From contig CM071574.1 in the NCBI GenBank assembly GCA_036426205.1, forward strand, positions 10,550,867 to 10,614,866: a stretch of DNA of 64,000 bases, given 5' to 3'. A program made the translations under genes and the position numbers. The notes under the pieces were generated by a model that did not search any database, was not told the DNA's origin, and saw nothing but the letters and a program-made list of their open reading frames with translations. Shown one piece after another: positions 35,296-46,779 of this stretch; the stretch's first letter is position 1; every line of letters starts with the position of its first letter. The stretch is from Ascaphus truei (taxonomy: Eukaryota; Chordata; Amphibia; Anura; Ascaphidae).

Positions 35296-35839
35296 TGTAA
35301 GAGATGTGCGCAGAGGGTTAAACATCAGAGGCGTTTTTAGGAGAAAATAAACGTAGGCTTTATTAGCCAACAGCTTTACACAGAAAGCTGCTTCATATCA
35401 GCAAACAAAGTTATAGCAGAAAATAACAACCAGGCCTAACCCCATGTGGGGGACTGACTAATACCTCGGCAGTCCCTATCTGAGGGCTGGAAACCTTTGA
35501 CACAAGTCTAAAGAGAGGTACTTGTTGGCAGCGTGCTCTCCACTTCAATCCAGTGTCTGTGAGGGTATCTATGGTGTGCTCCTTCTGACGGGTTCCTGGG
35601 ACTGGTGCTGCCTGGAACAGAGATTCTCTCTTTCCCTGGGGTCTCTCTAGCATCACAGACTATCTCTGTGTGTGCTACAGATCCCCTGCAATCTGTGCAG
35701 CAGGCTTTAATGCATGCTTGATGAGCCAGGTAGAGACTTGTCAATTAACTGCTGATTAGTCCATTTCCCTGTTGGACTCATCAGCTAAAGACAGGGTTTA
35801 TTTTTGAATCTTTTTAGACAGGGGGAAAGCCCTGCCACA
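35296..35839 (-). mobile_element. Solo LTR with 5-bp target duplication TATAT
   Basis: Minus strand begins TGTGGCAGGGCTTTCCCCCT and ends CACATCTCTTACA. TATAT flanks it (35,291-35,295; 35,840-35,844). AATAAAG on the minus strand lies about 75 bases before the 3' end, as expected for the R/U5 border. A related plus-strand piece starts at 59,068 (TGTAACATGGCCTTAACCCC), sharing CTGTCTAAAA and CACCTGGCTCATCA-type words. The frames it contains are not considered coding. Confidence 0.7.
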
Positions 35840-35844
35840 TATAT

Positions 35845-36485
35845 CATGACATTTTCTCTGCATCTGTGCTTGCTTATTTAGTGTTGTACCTGACTTTTTA
35901 CTTTAAATTAAACTTTTCTATAAACTCATTTATTCTTCAAGCAGCTATCTTTGGTTAAGCCTCTATTTGTCTGTTTAATATTTTGGCAGCGTTAATTTTC
36001 TAGTTGAGCCTAAAGAAATGTACTATTATTTATGTGTACTTTCCACCATAAACCTGATTCTACCAATTAAACTTGGATTAACCTTTAGTCCGATCTCAGA
36101 TTTCTCTAAATATCACAGATTTCTCTAAATATCACAGTCTTCATTATACATAACTGGTCTTTTTATAAATCGCAGCTGGAGACTTCGATGATATTTAGAA
36201 AAGTCTGCTGTGTGGCTGTTTTGCTGAGAACAGAATTATCATCATTGATTAAGCAAGTAATATTGAAAAGCATAAAACGTTGTAATGGTTTGTTGATGGT
36301 GTTGCCATTTTCTTTTTCAGATTAATAGGGATGTTTTGGGATTGTGATAAATTGCCTTCAATTGGAAGTGGGGATACTTTAAATTATTTCAATCCATAAT
36401 CTCTAATGTCCAATAACAATGTTTTGTAAAAATCCACCTTAATTAGACACAGTTTACAGTAACCTACTATATTTAGATATCTATG
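35845..36485. other. AT-rich non-coding, nothing recognised
   Basis: No exon or repeat terminus was identified before the gypsy LTR. Confidence 0.5.
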
Positions 36486-37833
36486 TGTAACACCTTTTGC
36501 CCCCCCCTATCGCAGATGGGGACCCATGTGGGGAAATACATTGTGTTACGGGCCGGTGTGGTGCCTACCTGATAGGCTCACAGAAGGCCTGAACCTCGCC
36601 ACTGGGAGCCTGGGGTTACCTGATCATTCGTTTGAACACAGCGCCACCTGTAAGGGCTCCCACCTTAGTGGGATGGTCCTCTTACAGAAACACAATAATA
36701 AAACACGCACACAGTGTATGCTAATAAGTTTTACTATTGCTATATACTAATAAATCGGTACCTGTACCACACAGAATAATGCATATAGTCATACACATAG
36801 AAGTGCACTGGGTGCTCACATCACCATAAATATTCCTCTCCAAGTCCTTGGGTGCTGGGCACCGACCCCCTGATGTCCCTTTATGTCCACATCCCACTCA
36901 AGTGTGGATTGAGTCGCGTATCCCTTTAGTGTTAGGGCACTACTAAAGGTACCTGCCGGGGCTCAGCCACGGGTGCCGCTATTCAACTGGGTTTGGATCC
37001 GCCTGATCCGACGTGATATCCTCCTACGCGTGGGGGTGAATTCCGGCATGGATAATATCACCGCGGTCCGCACAGTCTGTACCATGGTGGGGATCCGTCT
37101 GCAGCCGGCAGGCCGCAGTCGCTGCTTAGTGTGGCCTCCGTGAAGATAGTCTATATATAATATATATGGTCTCTGAGAAGATAGTCTTTATATAGAGGGG
37201 TCTGAGCCCAGACCAAGATCATGCTGCGCGGCACACAGAGTGTCTTTACTTAAACCAATAGGCTAAAGGGGCAAGATCTCTTCTTAAGGCCTGTCCCTGA
37301 ATTAACCAACAAACTGGGGCAAGGGTAACCGTTACTGGGGCCTTTGGGGGGTTATTGGCCTATTGCAAGGGCAAATACTCCCCTGCCCCCTCACTCACCA
37401 GCTCCCTGCTCCAACTCACAACTGCCAAGCCCCCAAAATGTATCTAAAAGCAACTGCCGAGAATCCTTGAGCCCTATTGGCTGTTCTGGGTCACCTGGGG
37501 CTTTCCTCCCTAGGTCTCATGGGAGTTTGTAGTCCCGTGGGGCTGCTGTAACATTGGGGCCGGTGCGCGATTGCACGGCATGCGCAACTTTGGAATGGCC
37601 GCCGCAACTCCGCACATTCACTGCGCATGCGCGACTACTGCGCACGTGCGTGTGCAAACCATCATGGCGGCCCGCATGCCGGGTGCGCGCCGAGCCTCTG
37701 AGGCTCAAAACGCTCCCTGCTCGGCCCTCACCTTGGAAACAGCCGGCGGGTCCGTCGCTGGCTCCGGCGGCACCCGCGACCACGCTGAGGCAAAGGAGGG
37801 GGTCTCTGGGAGCCAGAGGGGACCATGGCTACA
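36486..37833 (-). repeat. 3' LTR of the gypsy element
   Basis: Minus strand TGTAGCCATGGTCCCC to AAAGGTGTTACA, 1,348 bp. It is about 0.3 kb longer than the 5' LTR because that one lacks the segment between GATCCGCCTG and GGGCAAGGGT. It carries CpG-rich NRF1-like GCGCATGCGCGA words and a YY1-like ATCATGGCGGCC. Frames at 37,344-37,952 on both strands are GC-driven. Immediately upstream (plus 37,834-37,850) the minus strand reads CCAGGGGGATTG, a likely polypurine tract. Confidence 0.85.
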
Positions 37834-37999
37834 CAATCCCCCTGGTAAAATTACAACGACCGCCCTGGGTAGCAACCATAACCATGTACGAAGAAATATT
37901 AATAAAAAAATGCAAGTACAATTATAACTTAACACGTGCAATGCTCACATGAAATTACACAATTGCGTGAACATCACAATAACGGCCTGTATCTTGGCC

Positions 38000-38640
38000 C
38001 AGACACACTGCGAGCCTCATAATGGCTGATCGTAGAAGTACCCAATTGGGAGGGTGCCTCATTCTTTGGCTTCTGCGAAGCTCTGGATACTTCTTCTGGA
38101 GAGTAATGTGGCATAGTCCGGAGGCTCAGCCTCTCCCTTGAGGGTATAAATGTCTCTGAAAAGTCTGTTGGGGCATGAAGCATGGGCTTTGAGGACCAGA
38201 GGTCTACTCAATGGAGTTCCTTTATGAAAAGTTGTTCGTTGAGGCCCTTTACCGTATCTCCGCGGGAGGTGGTACGCGGAGTGTTGGAGTTCCCTTGAGA
38301 GGGGCTCTCCATTCTGACCGGATAGTTTCTCATAGCTTCTACTGGTTCTAACTCTCCATCTAATGATGTTAGTCGGATCTCTGTATCTCATCCTCCATTT
38401 GTGGAATAGGGAGGAGGTGTGATTTCGATGCCAGCTTTTTACCCGGCCATCACTTTCTTTTATACGATTACTGGGAGCGCCTGGCATTTGTGATTCTAAC
38501 TTTATAGACTCCATCACGCCAGCGATCAGCCAGTTTGTGTTTGCGGGGACTCCTAGGTTTGGGAGTAGAATGGCATCGCCAGGAGAATCTCCGATGGCGA
38601 ACTTATGATCATAACGTCTTTGTTATCAGCGTTCAAACGA
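38000..38640 (-). pseudogene. Gypsy pol C-terminal end (after integrase)
   Basis: A 152-codon minus-strand frame (38,059-38,517) and the adjoining frames represent the integrase tail. Near 38,040-38,090 the minus strand encodes RRSQRMRHPPNW in one frame, a common ending of vertebrate gypsy polyproteins. Frame changes prevent one continuous product. Confidence 0.55.
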
Positions 38641-39500
38641 GCAGAAGCTTTCTCCGGCTAACTGGTAGGCGTATGCAGACTGTCTTGTAGCCTTTGTATG
38701 TATCGGAAGTGCGTATGTTGGGTACCCATCGGTAGATACCGCAGACATATCCACCGGAAGTCTCGCTTCTCACCCGAACATCAAGAAATAAGGATTTAAC
38801 CCTGTGGAACTCATGGTGGGTGAATTGTAGGCATGCACCAAAGATTCCACATGTTTGCTCCATTCTCTCTTTCTGAGATCATTTTAACGTGCCGAGCATG
38901 TCCAGGAGAGTTCGCTTGAATCTCTCCGGTTAAAGGGTCCCCCTCTGGTGGTATGGTGTGGTTCGAGACTTAGAAATGGTGTAGTAGCTTAAGCAGTCTT
39001 TTAATGATGTTGCTTCGAAGCGTCCCGACCTGATCCGAGGGCAGACGGTTTGGCAACCCGTAATGAATAAAGTAGCGTTCATAGGACTTTAGCTACCGTG
39101 ATGGCTTCTGGTCTTTGGGGGGAAATCCTGAGCGTAGCGAGTATAATGATCGGTGATGACCAATAGTTACTGATGCCTCGGGTGTCAGGTTCAATCACAG
39201 AAAGTCCATGCACAACCAAGTCCATGGGACCGAGCATTTCAGATGAGCATGGGGGGCGTCTGGTAGGGAGGGTCTTGCGCAGAATACATCGGGGAGCACC
39301 GACGACAGTGGTCGCTCCACTGATCACAGCATCCGTAGGCCAGAAGAACCGATCATGCACCAACCTAAAATCTTTTCTACACCCAGATGGCCATGTTCAT
39401 CGTGTAAGGCTTTTCAGGACCATAATTGTAGATTTCGGGTGGTAGGACCATTGTTCCTTTGGGATGGCTCCTGGTACTGTACCAACGATAGAGTAGGCCG
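38640..39500 (-). pseudogene. Gypsy integrase core (broken)
   Basis: The integrase would join the cDNA to chromosomal target DNA. The minus-strand frame at 39,079-39,363 contains RRPPCSSEMLGPMDLVV and VIEPDTRGISN, which mark the end of the zinc-binding part and the first strands of the DDE catalytic core. The frame shifts near the first catalytic Asp and again before the segment YYWS/IIILATL, so no catalytic triad is readable in one frame. The zinc-binding HHCC part lies near 39,380-39,450 with further frame breaks. Confidence 0.7.
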
Positions 39501-39769
39501 TTTTGTCCAGCTGGAATTTGTCAGCTTCCCGCATGCGAACGCCACCAGGTCGCTGGGAGCAACGCTTCAGCATAACCAGTTTTTTTTCTGCACGGCTTGG
39601 GGATAGCCATACTGAGTCCCTTAATTTGGAGGATCAACTTTCCCGAGGATAATTTATCAGGGGCGACGTTCACCATCGGGATCACGAGTTTTTTCAGCGG
39701 GGGGGGGAGCAGGTAGAACCTTGGATTGGCATCACAATGAATCCATGAGTAATATCAGAGAAGGCCACA

Positions 39770-40270
39770 TTAATTCCCCACTATAGCTGCGGGTGTTGAC
39801 AGGGCTCGCATTCCGGCCAGGAATTTCCTCCAAATGTCCTCATCCGGGGTGGCCCCTAGTCCGGGCCTTCTAGATAGGGCATCAGCTCCAAGTTTAGCGG
39901 CCCCGGCTTGTACTTCAAGGTAAATCTGTAGTTTGCGAGGGATGCTAACCATCGATGGCCTGCAGCGTCCAGTTTGGGGTGGTGTTATGTATGTCAACGG
40001 ATTATTGTCTGTACGCACTTCAAAGTTGACCCCATACAAGTATCGTGAGTTTTCCACAATAGCCCATTTGAGGGCAAGGAATTACAGCTTATGGACGGGA
40101 TAGTTCTGTTCGCTGGGGGTAAACTTGGCTGACATAGGCCACTGGTCGGAGACCGGCCGGATATTTCGATGGAGTACGGCTCCAAGCCCGTTGAGGCTTG
40201 CATCCACATGAAGAACGTAGGGGTAGTTCAGGATCGGCGTAAAGCGAGAACGGGTTTGTCTGTTAAACAT
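39770..40270 (-). pseudogene. Gypsy RNase H domain (broken)
   Basis: RNase H would degrade element RNA in RNA/DNA hybrids during cDNA synthesis. Minus-strand frames read YVLHVDASLNGLGAVLHRN (about 40,150-40,235), carrying the DAS catalytic Asp, then in another frame NSRYLYGVNFEVRTDNNPLT (about 40,000-40,057), with the TDNNPL motif. ADALSRRPG (about 39,860-39,885) marks the link to integrase. At least two frameshifts separate these blocks. Confidence 0.8.
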
Positions 40271-40379
40271 TCTTCAGATCAAGGAATGCTTGTTCACAGG
40301 TATCTGTCCATTGGTCATCGAACGGCGCTCGCGCCCATGTCGCAAGTCGGCCCGTATCTTCTGGGTATATATTTTGAGA

Positions 40380-41450
40380 AGATGTTAAGAACCTTGGTCT
40401 ACTGGAATACCACTTCTACAAAACGACTAGTTAGTATCCGCACGAATCCTAGGAAGGAGCGTAGCTCCATGATGTTTCGGGTCTTGGCATTCCATCACTG
40501 ATTCAATTTTGGCGGATCCGTTGGCTATCCTTCAGCGGAGGTCCTATAGGTCCCACATAGGTCACTGAAGTACGGCAAAATCGACATTTATCCAAGGATA
40601 ACTCAGGCCTTCTTGCCCCAGTCGATCCAACACCTTCATGAGCCGCGTTTCATGCTCCTCCAACGACTTGCCGAAAACAATTATGTCATCAGATAAACGA
40701 GGCATTCTGGGGTGTCATGTCCCCGATCGGTCTTTTCCATCAACCGTTGGAACGTTGTGGGGCTCCGCAAATACCTTGAGGCATGTGAGTAAATTGATAG
40801 AAGCCCAGGGGGCATACAAAAGCCGTCTTCTCTTGGTTGTCTGCACTCATAGGCACCTGGTAGTACCCAGACCTCAAGTCCAAGACACTGAACAACCTGA
40901 TTCCCAGACGGCATTGAGAATTTTCTTCAATTCGTGGCAGTGAGTACTGTTCAGGAATGGTACGGTTGTTCAGGGTCGGTACTAGTCAGGACAACAATCG
41001 CACTGACCCATTCTTCTTTGCACACCATGATTGGCGAGGCGTAGGGGCTAACGGGATTCAGTCCCAAAGCCTGCTGCTTCATTTCTCGTAACACGTTTCG
41101 CAACTCCTACACGTCTCGAGAGGCAATACGAGAGAGTCTGTTCTCGGAACGGAGTGGTGTCACTAGCCTTATGGTGTGTTGGGCATTTCTGGCTACAGCC
41201 ACATCCATGTCATCGTGGAAAATACGTCCTTCGCTCTTCCAACTTGGCAGTCAGCCATGCCCTCCATGCCGCGGACAAGGCGGGATCCCGAAGTCAAAGG
41301 CCATTTCCGTGGGCTGTCCATGGAGGCTGCTTCATCTACTTGGGCGGACATTCATATCGAGGGGTAACCGCGTATATCCGTTCCAATCGTTGCCCATAGT
41401 CTAAGGGCATGGATAGGGAGAGGTGTTGTGAACATATACCTTGACGTCAG
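40380..41450 (-). pseudogene. Gypsy reverse transcriptase (broken)
   Basis: It would synthesise cDNA in the element's particles. The minus strand near 40,800-40,905 encodes RLFSVLDLRSGYYQVPMSAD and NQEKTAFVCP, the first catalytic block with its Asp intact. Next, THMPQGICGAPQ (about 40,735-40,780) is the following conserved block. At 40,675-40,705 the active-site box is read as LSDDIIVFGKS, because a base is missing in front of the two Asp. Connection-region words follow. Several frames are used, so the product is not translatable as one chain. Confidence 0.8.
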
Positions 41451-41964
41451 AGGGCATTTCGCCTTCCCCTCTCGGATCTAGGCACAAGTCGGTAACCCCG
41501 ATAGGCATCCTCTTTGGGTGCACTCTCTAAGGAGAAGAGCTGATCGACCTCATCTCGTTCTGGATTGCAGCATTCCGCCCACATAACTTCTACTCCCCGG
41601 GGAAATCACGGTTACTCCATGTGAGTATTGAATAAGTCGCCGTATTCTACTCATCTGGACTCGGCGGCTCGTCTTCCGTCATACTGGATTGTATGGGTAA
41701 GCGCGAGAGGGTAATTCACAAGCATCTTTCAAGTATGCTGGAAACACTGCCCGTACCACATCGGTATTTTTTCCCAAGAATTGGGGCACTGGGGTCCTGA
41801 GGTTTGGGGCATATTAGCACCTCCACTTCCATGGATGGGGACTGCCAGTGTTCAATTGTAGTATGGCTAGCCGAAGTTTCACTACGTTATCAATGGGTAG
41901 GCCTCCTGACTAAGTCCCCAGAGTTTCATTGCGTCCCAGCAGTTTGCAATGGCAGGTGACTCAG

Positions 41965-42260
41965 ATGTTGATCATAGAACGAGCGGATACACAATGGTCA
42001 CCTGAGATCCGGTTGTCCAACAAGGCAGTTGCGTAAATGCCTCCACGAGCATGCGTATAAGAGCAGCTGGTCCCACCAAATTTAGGCGTCTGTGGTTACG
42101 GCTTCTCCACTGCTCGGTGGGGTGGGGCCCCGGATGAAGGAGTTTCTCCAGTCTGCGCGCGTGCAGGTCATGGGTTATTGTGGGTCGGTCCTGACCTTTC
42201 TTGTTCTGTGCAAGTCTTAGCGAAGTGCCCTTTCTTGGCCACACTGAAGCAAGCTTGACC
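41965..42260 (-). pseudogene. Gypsy protease start and gag zinc knuckle (broken)
   Basis: Near 41,991-42,030 the minus strand reads TTGSQVTIVYPL, the strand pattern of an aspartic protease active site, but the catalytic Asp position is Thr in this frame. Upstream at about 42,210-42,252, CFSVAKKGHFAKTC is a CCHC-type zinc knuckle in which the second Cys is replaced by Val through compensating indels. Together they mark the gag-pol border. Confidence 0.6.
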
Positions 42261-43646
42261 CCCGGAGAGTCCCAGTCTTGGATGCCGCCGACTCCCTCTT
42301 GGGGAAGTGTGGCAGCAATAGGAGTTTCAAGAAACAGAGGAATCTCCTCACCCTTCCATCTCTTTGGCCATTGCGATCGCAACTCTCTTTAGTTCATCTT
42401 GAGGATGTCCTTTGTTCGAAGTAGCAGATTTTCTTGTCTCGTAGAGTCACTCGGTGTGCTTGGCGTGTGCACCGCAGATTACCTTCGTGAGCGCGGTACT
42501 TTATCATCACTTTTCGAAATCTAGAGGCTGGTCTGGAGAGAGAGTACTGACTCGTATCGCCACCGGAGTGCATGGGCAGGGTTGCCCGCAGAAGCTGCTG
42601 GACTCGCAGCCATAGCTGGGCTGCCGGAATAACCTCCTTCTTTACCAGAGGCCATAGAGGCAAACTGGATCCGACAAAGAAACTCTAACACTTCTTCCCT
42701 TCGGCTGGTGAGCGAGTAGAATTTGGCCAGTTAATGACACGGGCGTCCTTAGGAACCCCATAGTCGGGTTAGGGCCTGGATAGGGCTGCCGCGTCAGCGT
42801 TGTTAGGGTGTGTTACTGTCGTAAAATTGCACCATATGCATAGCAGGGGGGTCGTAAGTACTCGAAAAATCCGTTGCCGTTTTACTGTATCGAGCAAGTC
42901 CACTCCGGGGAGCACGTGTGTCCGTGTGGTCTTCACATTCCTCATATCTGCCTCACCCGCCGGCGTGGGTATATTCCCGGAGGAATATCTTGAGCTTGCG
43001 GTATTGATGGGAATGAGGCCTGGCCAGAGCTTCTATTAGCTGAGGTAGGATTCCTCCAATCGCTGGGTCCACCTGTAAGGGACTTAGGGGGCTCTCCCGG
43101 GGAGGGTATACTGGTTTGGCGTCTGGTACTTGTCTGTCTTTCAGGGGACGAATACATGGAGGGTGGGGGCCCAGTCTGGAGAGGGGTCTCCATGGGGAAC
43201 CCGGGACTGAAGATTACCCTGGGTATCAGTGGCTCTGAATATAGCAAGGACTGTCCTGAGAGTAACGCGTCATATTTCCTGGGAGCGCGGGAGGGTCCCG
43301 GTGTGGCTTTGGGAGAGGGTATGGGGGCCGGCAGTGCCCTAGGTAATTATGAGAAAATTACTGGACACCCCGGAGGCAAGGCTCCTGGAAAGTGTAGGGC
43401 GGCAGGGGTGATATTGTCCCTTACTTCAGAACGGGTTGCTATAAGGAGTATGTACCAGCGGTATGTGGGGTTCCATCTCCGCCCTATTTGGCGGGCTTGC
43501 GCAAACCTGGGAAGGGATCTGACCTGATTAAGGACTTCTTGAGAGGGGATGCCTGCTGGCACATCCCCCACCGCGAGCACATGGTGGGGGGACTCGTCTA
43601 GTTTCAGCACCCAGTCGCGCACTTGTTGCTTAGACGGTGAGAACAT
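42260..43646 (-). pseudogene. Gypsy gag, PNMA-like (broken)
   Basis: Gag would form the particle shell. The 100-codon N-terminal frame (43,347-43,646) starts MFSPSKQQVRDWVLKLDESP and has LAVGDVPAGIPSQEVLNQVR and RRWNPTYRWYILL, resembling the N-terminal RNA-binding-like region of PNMA-type gag. A Pro/Ser-rich linker (42,942-43,247) follows, and near 42,970-43,010 YRKLKIF in one frame and a PTPAGE-like word in another mark the capsid start typical of this group. The C-terminal capsid is at 42,394-42,663. Frameshifts separate all pieces. Confidence 0.65.
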
Positions 43647-43700
43647 GGCAGTGACTGCAACAGCTCAATTTAGACTTTAATAGAGCACCCCAGGTCTGAG

Positions 43701-43718
43701 ATCTCAGCAGAGCCTCCA
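43701..43718 (-). other. Primer binding site-like sequence
   Basis: Two bases after the 5' LTR end, the minus strand reads TGGAGGCTCTGCTGAGAT, starting with the TGG complementary to a tRNA CCA end. The plus-strand element at 60,013 has TGGAGGCGCTGCTGAGAT at the same place (61,929-61,946). The donor tRNA was not identified. Confidence 0.55.
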
Positions 43719-43720
43719 AA

Positions 43721-44777
43721 TGTAACACCTTTTGCCCCCCCCCTATCGCAGATGGGGACCATGTGGGGAAATACAATTGTGTTACCGGGTGTGGTGCCTT
43801 ACCTGATAGGCTCACAGAAGGCCTGAACCTCCGCCACTGGGAGCCTGGGGTTACCTGATCATTCGTTGAACACAGCGCCTCCACCTGTAAGGGCTCCCAC
43901 CTTAGTGGGATGGTCCTCTTACAGGAACCATAATAATAAAACACGCACACAGTGTATGCTAATAACTGTTTACTATTGCTAATACTAATAACTTCGGTAC
44001 CTGTACCACACAGAATAATGCATATAGTCATACACATAGAAGTGCACTGGGTGCTCACATCACCATAAATATTCCCTCCTCCAAAGTCCTTGGGTGCTGG
44101 GCACCGACCCCCTGATGTCCCTTTATGTCCACATCCACTCAATGTGTTGGAGATAGCGCTATCCCTTTAAGTGTTAGTGCACTACTAAAGGTACCTGCCC
44201 TGGGCTCCAGCCCACGGGTGCCGCTATTCAACTGGGTTTGGATCCGCCTGGGGCAAGGGTAACCGTTATCTGGGGCCTTTGGGGGGTTATCTGGCCTAGT
44301 GCAAGCGGCTTCTGCTCCCCTGCACCCTCACTCATCAGCTCCCTGCTCCAACTCACAACTGCCAAGCCCGCAAAATGTATCTAAAAGCAACTGCCGAGAA
44401 TCCTTGAGCCCTATTGGCTGTTCTGGCTCACCTGGGGCTTTCCTCCCTAGGCCTCATGGGAGTTGTAGTCCCGTGGAGGCTGCTGTAACATTGGGGCCGC
44501 GTGCGCGATTGCACTGTGCATGCGCGACTTTGGAATGGCCGCCACAACTCCCGCACTTCACTGCGCATGCGCGACTACTGCGCACGCGCGCGCAAACCAT
44601 CATGGCGGCCCCCGCTAGCCGGGTGCGCCTCCGAGCCTCCTGAGGCTCAAAACGCTCCCTGCTCCGGCCCCCACCTTTGGAAACAGCTGGCGGGTCCGTC
44701 GCTGGCTCCGGCGGCACCCGCGACCGCACTGAGGCAAAGGAGGTGGTCTCTGGGAGCCAGAGGGGACCGGGGCTACA
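43721..44777 (-). repeat. 5' LTR of the gypsy element
   Basis: Minus strand TGTAGCCCCGGTCCCCTCTG to AAAAGGTGTTACA, 1,057 bp, flanked outside by TATG (44,778-44,781). Homologous along its length to the 3' LTR with many small indels and the 0.3-kb deletion noted there. Contains GCGCATGCGCGA words and ATCATGGCGGCC, plausible NRF1 and YY1 sites for promoter activity. Confidence 0.85.
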
Positions 44778-45199
44778 TATGGAATGCAGAAACCAAAATA
44801 TTCAGACATCACAGGCAAAGCTATCGCACCGTATCATCTCTTCACAGTGTGCTGATCAAATTACAAAGTTAAATTCACTGACTCCACAATGCATGTACAG
44901 TATACCTGCACAGCAAACTGCTAATTTACAGAGAGAAATACAGTAGGAAAGGAATAGACATGTGTTAACCTGTCATATCTGGTTGAGAAGCATGCACCTT
45001 TTTGGTAGCCAAAACAAAGTGGCGTATTCACAATTCACAGGAGGTTCACCTCATATTAAGACAATAGACTTTTAAATTTGCTCATTATCCCCAGTTTGTG
45101 AAAGTTCAAATGTCACGATTCACGAAATCGGGCTTATTTGCCATGTGCTTCTTCATTTGGGAGGGAGCTCAGTGTAGATAGTGATCTATTCTGAATGAT

Positions 45200-45900
45200 C
45201 AAAAAAGAACTGGAACAAGCACTGCAACAAAATCCGGGCTGGAGGCGAGTTAAAATAAGGCAAATTTATTCAGGCATAATGCCTCGAAACATATAACAAA
45301 ACAGACAGGTTCCTCTGATGCGTTTCTTGCCGACAGGCACTTTATCAAAGAGTACTCTTGTGTTCCCCGAATCTTTCCTATATAGGGCCGCCCCTGATTG
45401 CTAATTGGCAGCGTCCGCGCACCACTCCGTCCCCGCCCCCATATGACGTCACCGCCAATGCTGCGGGAGACACAAGTGAGGCCAAACCGCAGCCAAAATC
45501 AGCAGCCAATCCGCGGTCCCACAAAGGAGGTGTGTCTCCTATTATATACATACACATATTCATACAGTGTACATTGGTTGTCTCTCCTGGGCTGCACATA
45601 AACATAACAATGGAAACTCCTTATCAAGATTGCATACAAGAATACTGTGTCTCATTGACACAAAATGTGTATGCCCAGGGAGACAGCGTGAACATTGACT
45701 AGTAATGGAAACACTTCCCTTAAAACAGTACATACAACAACAACTACACAATAAAAAAAATACTAAAAAATACATACAAAAATCCACAGATGACTTAAGG
45801 TTTGTTACTATATCACTAAAGGGTCCAATGCCCAAATACCATATCCAAAGGAAAGAAATGTTAGCTTGTATAATCATGGATGACATATCATATTAATAGA
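45200..45900 (-). mobile_element. Penelope-like fragment with hammerhead-like motif
   Basis: The hammerhead-like motif at 45,312-45,353 is followed (minus-strand upstream side) by GC-rich sequence with ATGACGTCACCGC (about 45,443), the same promoter style as 9.6-9.9 kb. On the other side, AAAATAAGGCAAATTTATTCAGG ... CCTCGAAACATATAAC is A/T-rich junction sequence. No enzymatic domain is present. Confidence 0.4.
45312..45353 (-). ncRNA. Hammerhead-ribozyme-like motif
   Basis: Minus strand: CTCT, TTGATAA, helix II TGCC-TGTC-GGCA, then GAAAC, GCATC, AGAG. Helix I (CTCT/AGAG) and helix II both differ in sequence from the 9,516 copy yet remain paired. The C3 and G8 replacements are the same as in that copy. 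Confidence 0.45.
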
Positions 45901-46014
45901 AAGTAGGAGGTATCTATCCACAAATTTCATATAACATCTTATAATCATAGCAAAGGACTTAAGAAACGGAATCATCTAGTGAACAACTCACTGGGCGGAA
46001 TCATGTGTCCGGAT

Positions 46015-46086
46015 CTCAGGGGGGAGGGTGGAGAGGAAGGAGGAAGGGGAGAGGGGAGGGGATGGGGAAGGGAGGGGAGGGGGGTC
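46015..46086. repeat. G/A-rich purine tract
   Basis: About 70 bases of GGGGA/GGAAGG variants on the plus strand with almost no pyrimidines. Confidence 0.7.
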
Positions 46087-46779
46087 ACTGGTAAATCAAT
46101 CTAAAATGTAAGATGACTGGGGCTCACTAAATCAAGAAATGTGCAGGCTCCCTGTCTACGGTTATTTGGTAAGCTGGTTGGCATAAAGGGTTAATTTAAT
46201 TGGCGTCATGTTTGGAAAGATTTGCACATCTCTACCAAGGAATCTAACTGTGACTTTCAAACCAAATGTATATTCAGATGAAATGTAACAATATATGCAG
46301 GTGTGAAGATTCCATGGAATGTTGCCCATTCATATGCATTTTTACATTTCTACTAACAGGTGACAGGTGAGGAGGAATATTATTTAGGAAGTATTGATTT
46401 TTTGAAAATACAGATCTGTGAGGCTTAATGAAAAAATGCAAATTGGTGAGTGAATCTGTGTTTCTTCCCACAAGACTTTTTTCTGACACATAAACTCATG
46501 AATATGTGCTGGTGGAATATCATTTATTGTGAAAAATAGTATGGGGACTGCTAGTGGTGATGAAATGTTATCCACCAGGCTGTGCTTCCTTTTACTTTAT
46601 ATAAAACTATCCTACTGTAATACTACAATCTCAAACTCCAAAATAACACTAGATAACCCTGATTTGTGGATTCCATCAATTTCTAACCCCTTGATTTTCA
46701 AAGTAGGTAGGCGGAAAAAAAAACACACACAACTATTTAAAATGTAAGAAAAGTGCAGTTTTTAAAGACCATTCCGCAA

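Larger units (their letters stand above)
36486..44777 (-). mobile_element. Complete, decayed Ty3/gypsy LTR retrotransposon
   Basis: An 8.3-kb element runs on the minus strand: 5' LTR at 43,721-44,777, primer-binding-site-like sequence, gag, protease, reverse transcriptase, RNase H, integrase and 3' LTR at 36,486-37,833. TATG flanks both ends. The order PR-RT-RH-IN defines Ty3/gypsy rather than copia, and gag resembles the type from which vertebrate PNMA genes arose. Every coding domain is recognisable but broken by single-base indels and stops. The nearby LINE frame of 351 codons is intact, so sequencing error is not the simplest cause. A second member of the family, in opposite orientation, starts at 60,013. 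Confidence 0.88.

Noticed and set aside
37344..37952. Several frames of about 80-130 codons
   Set aside because: They sit in the CpG-rich gypsy LTR on both strands and recur in the other LTR with different frames.
38059..43646. Plus-strand frames across the gypsy interior (for example 43,156-43,527)
   Set aside because: All recognised pol and gag motifs are on the minus strand; plus-strand frames are shadows.
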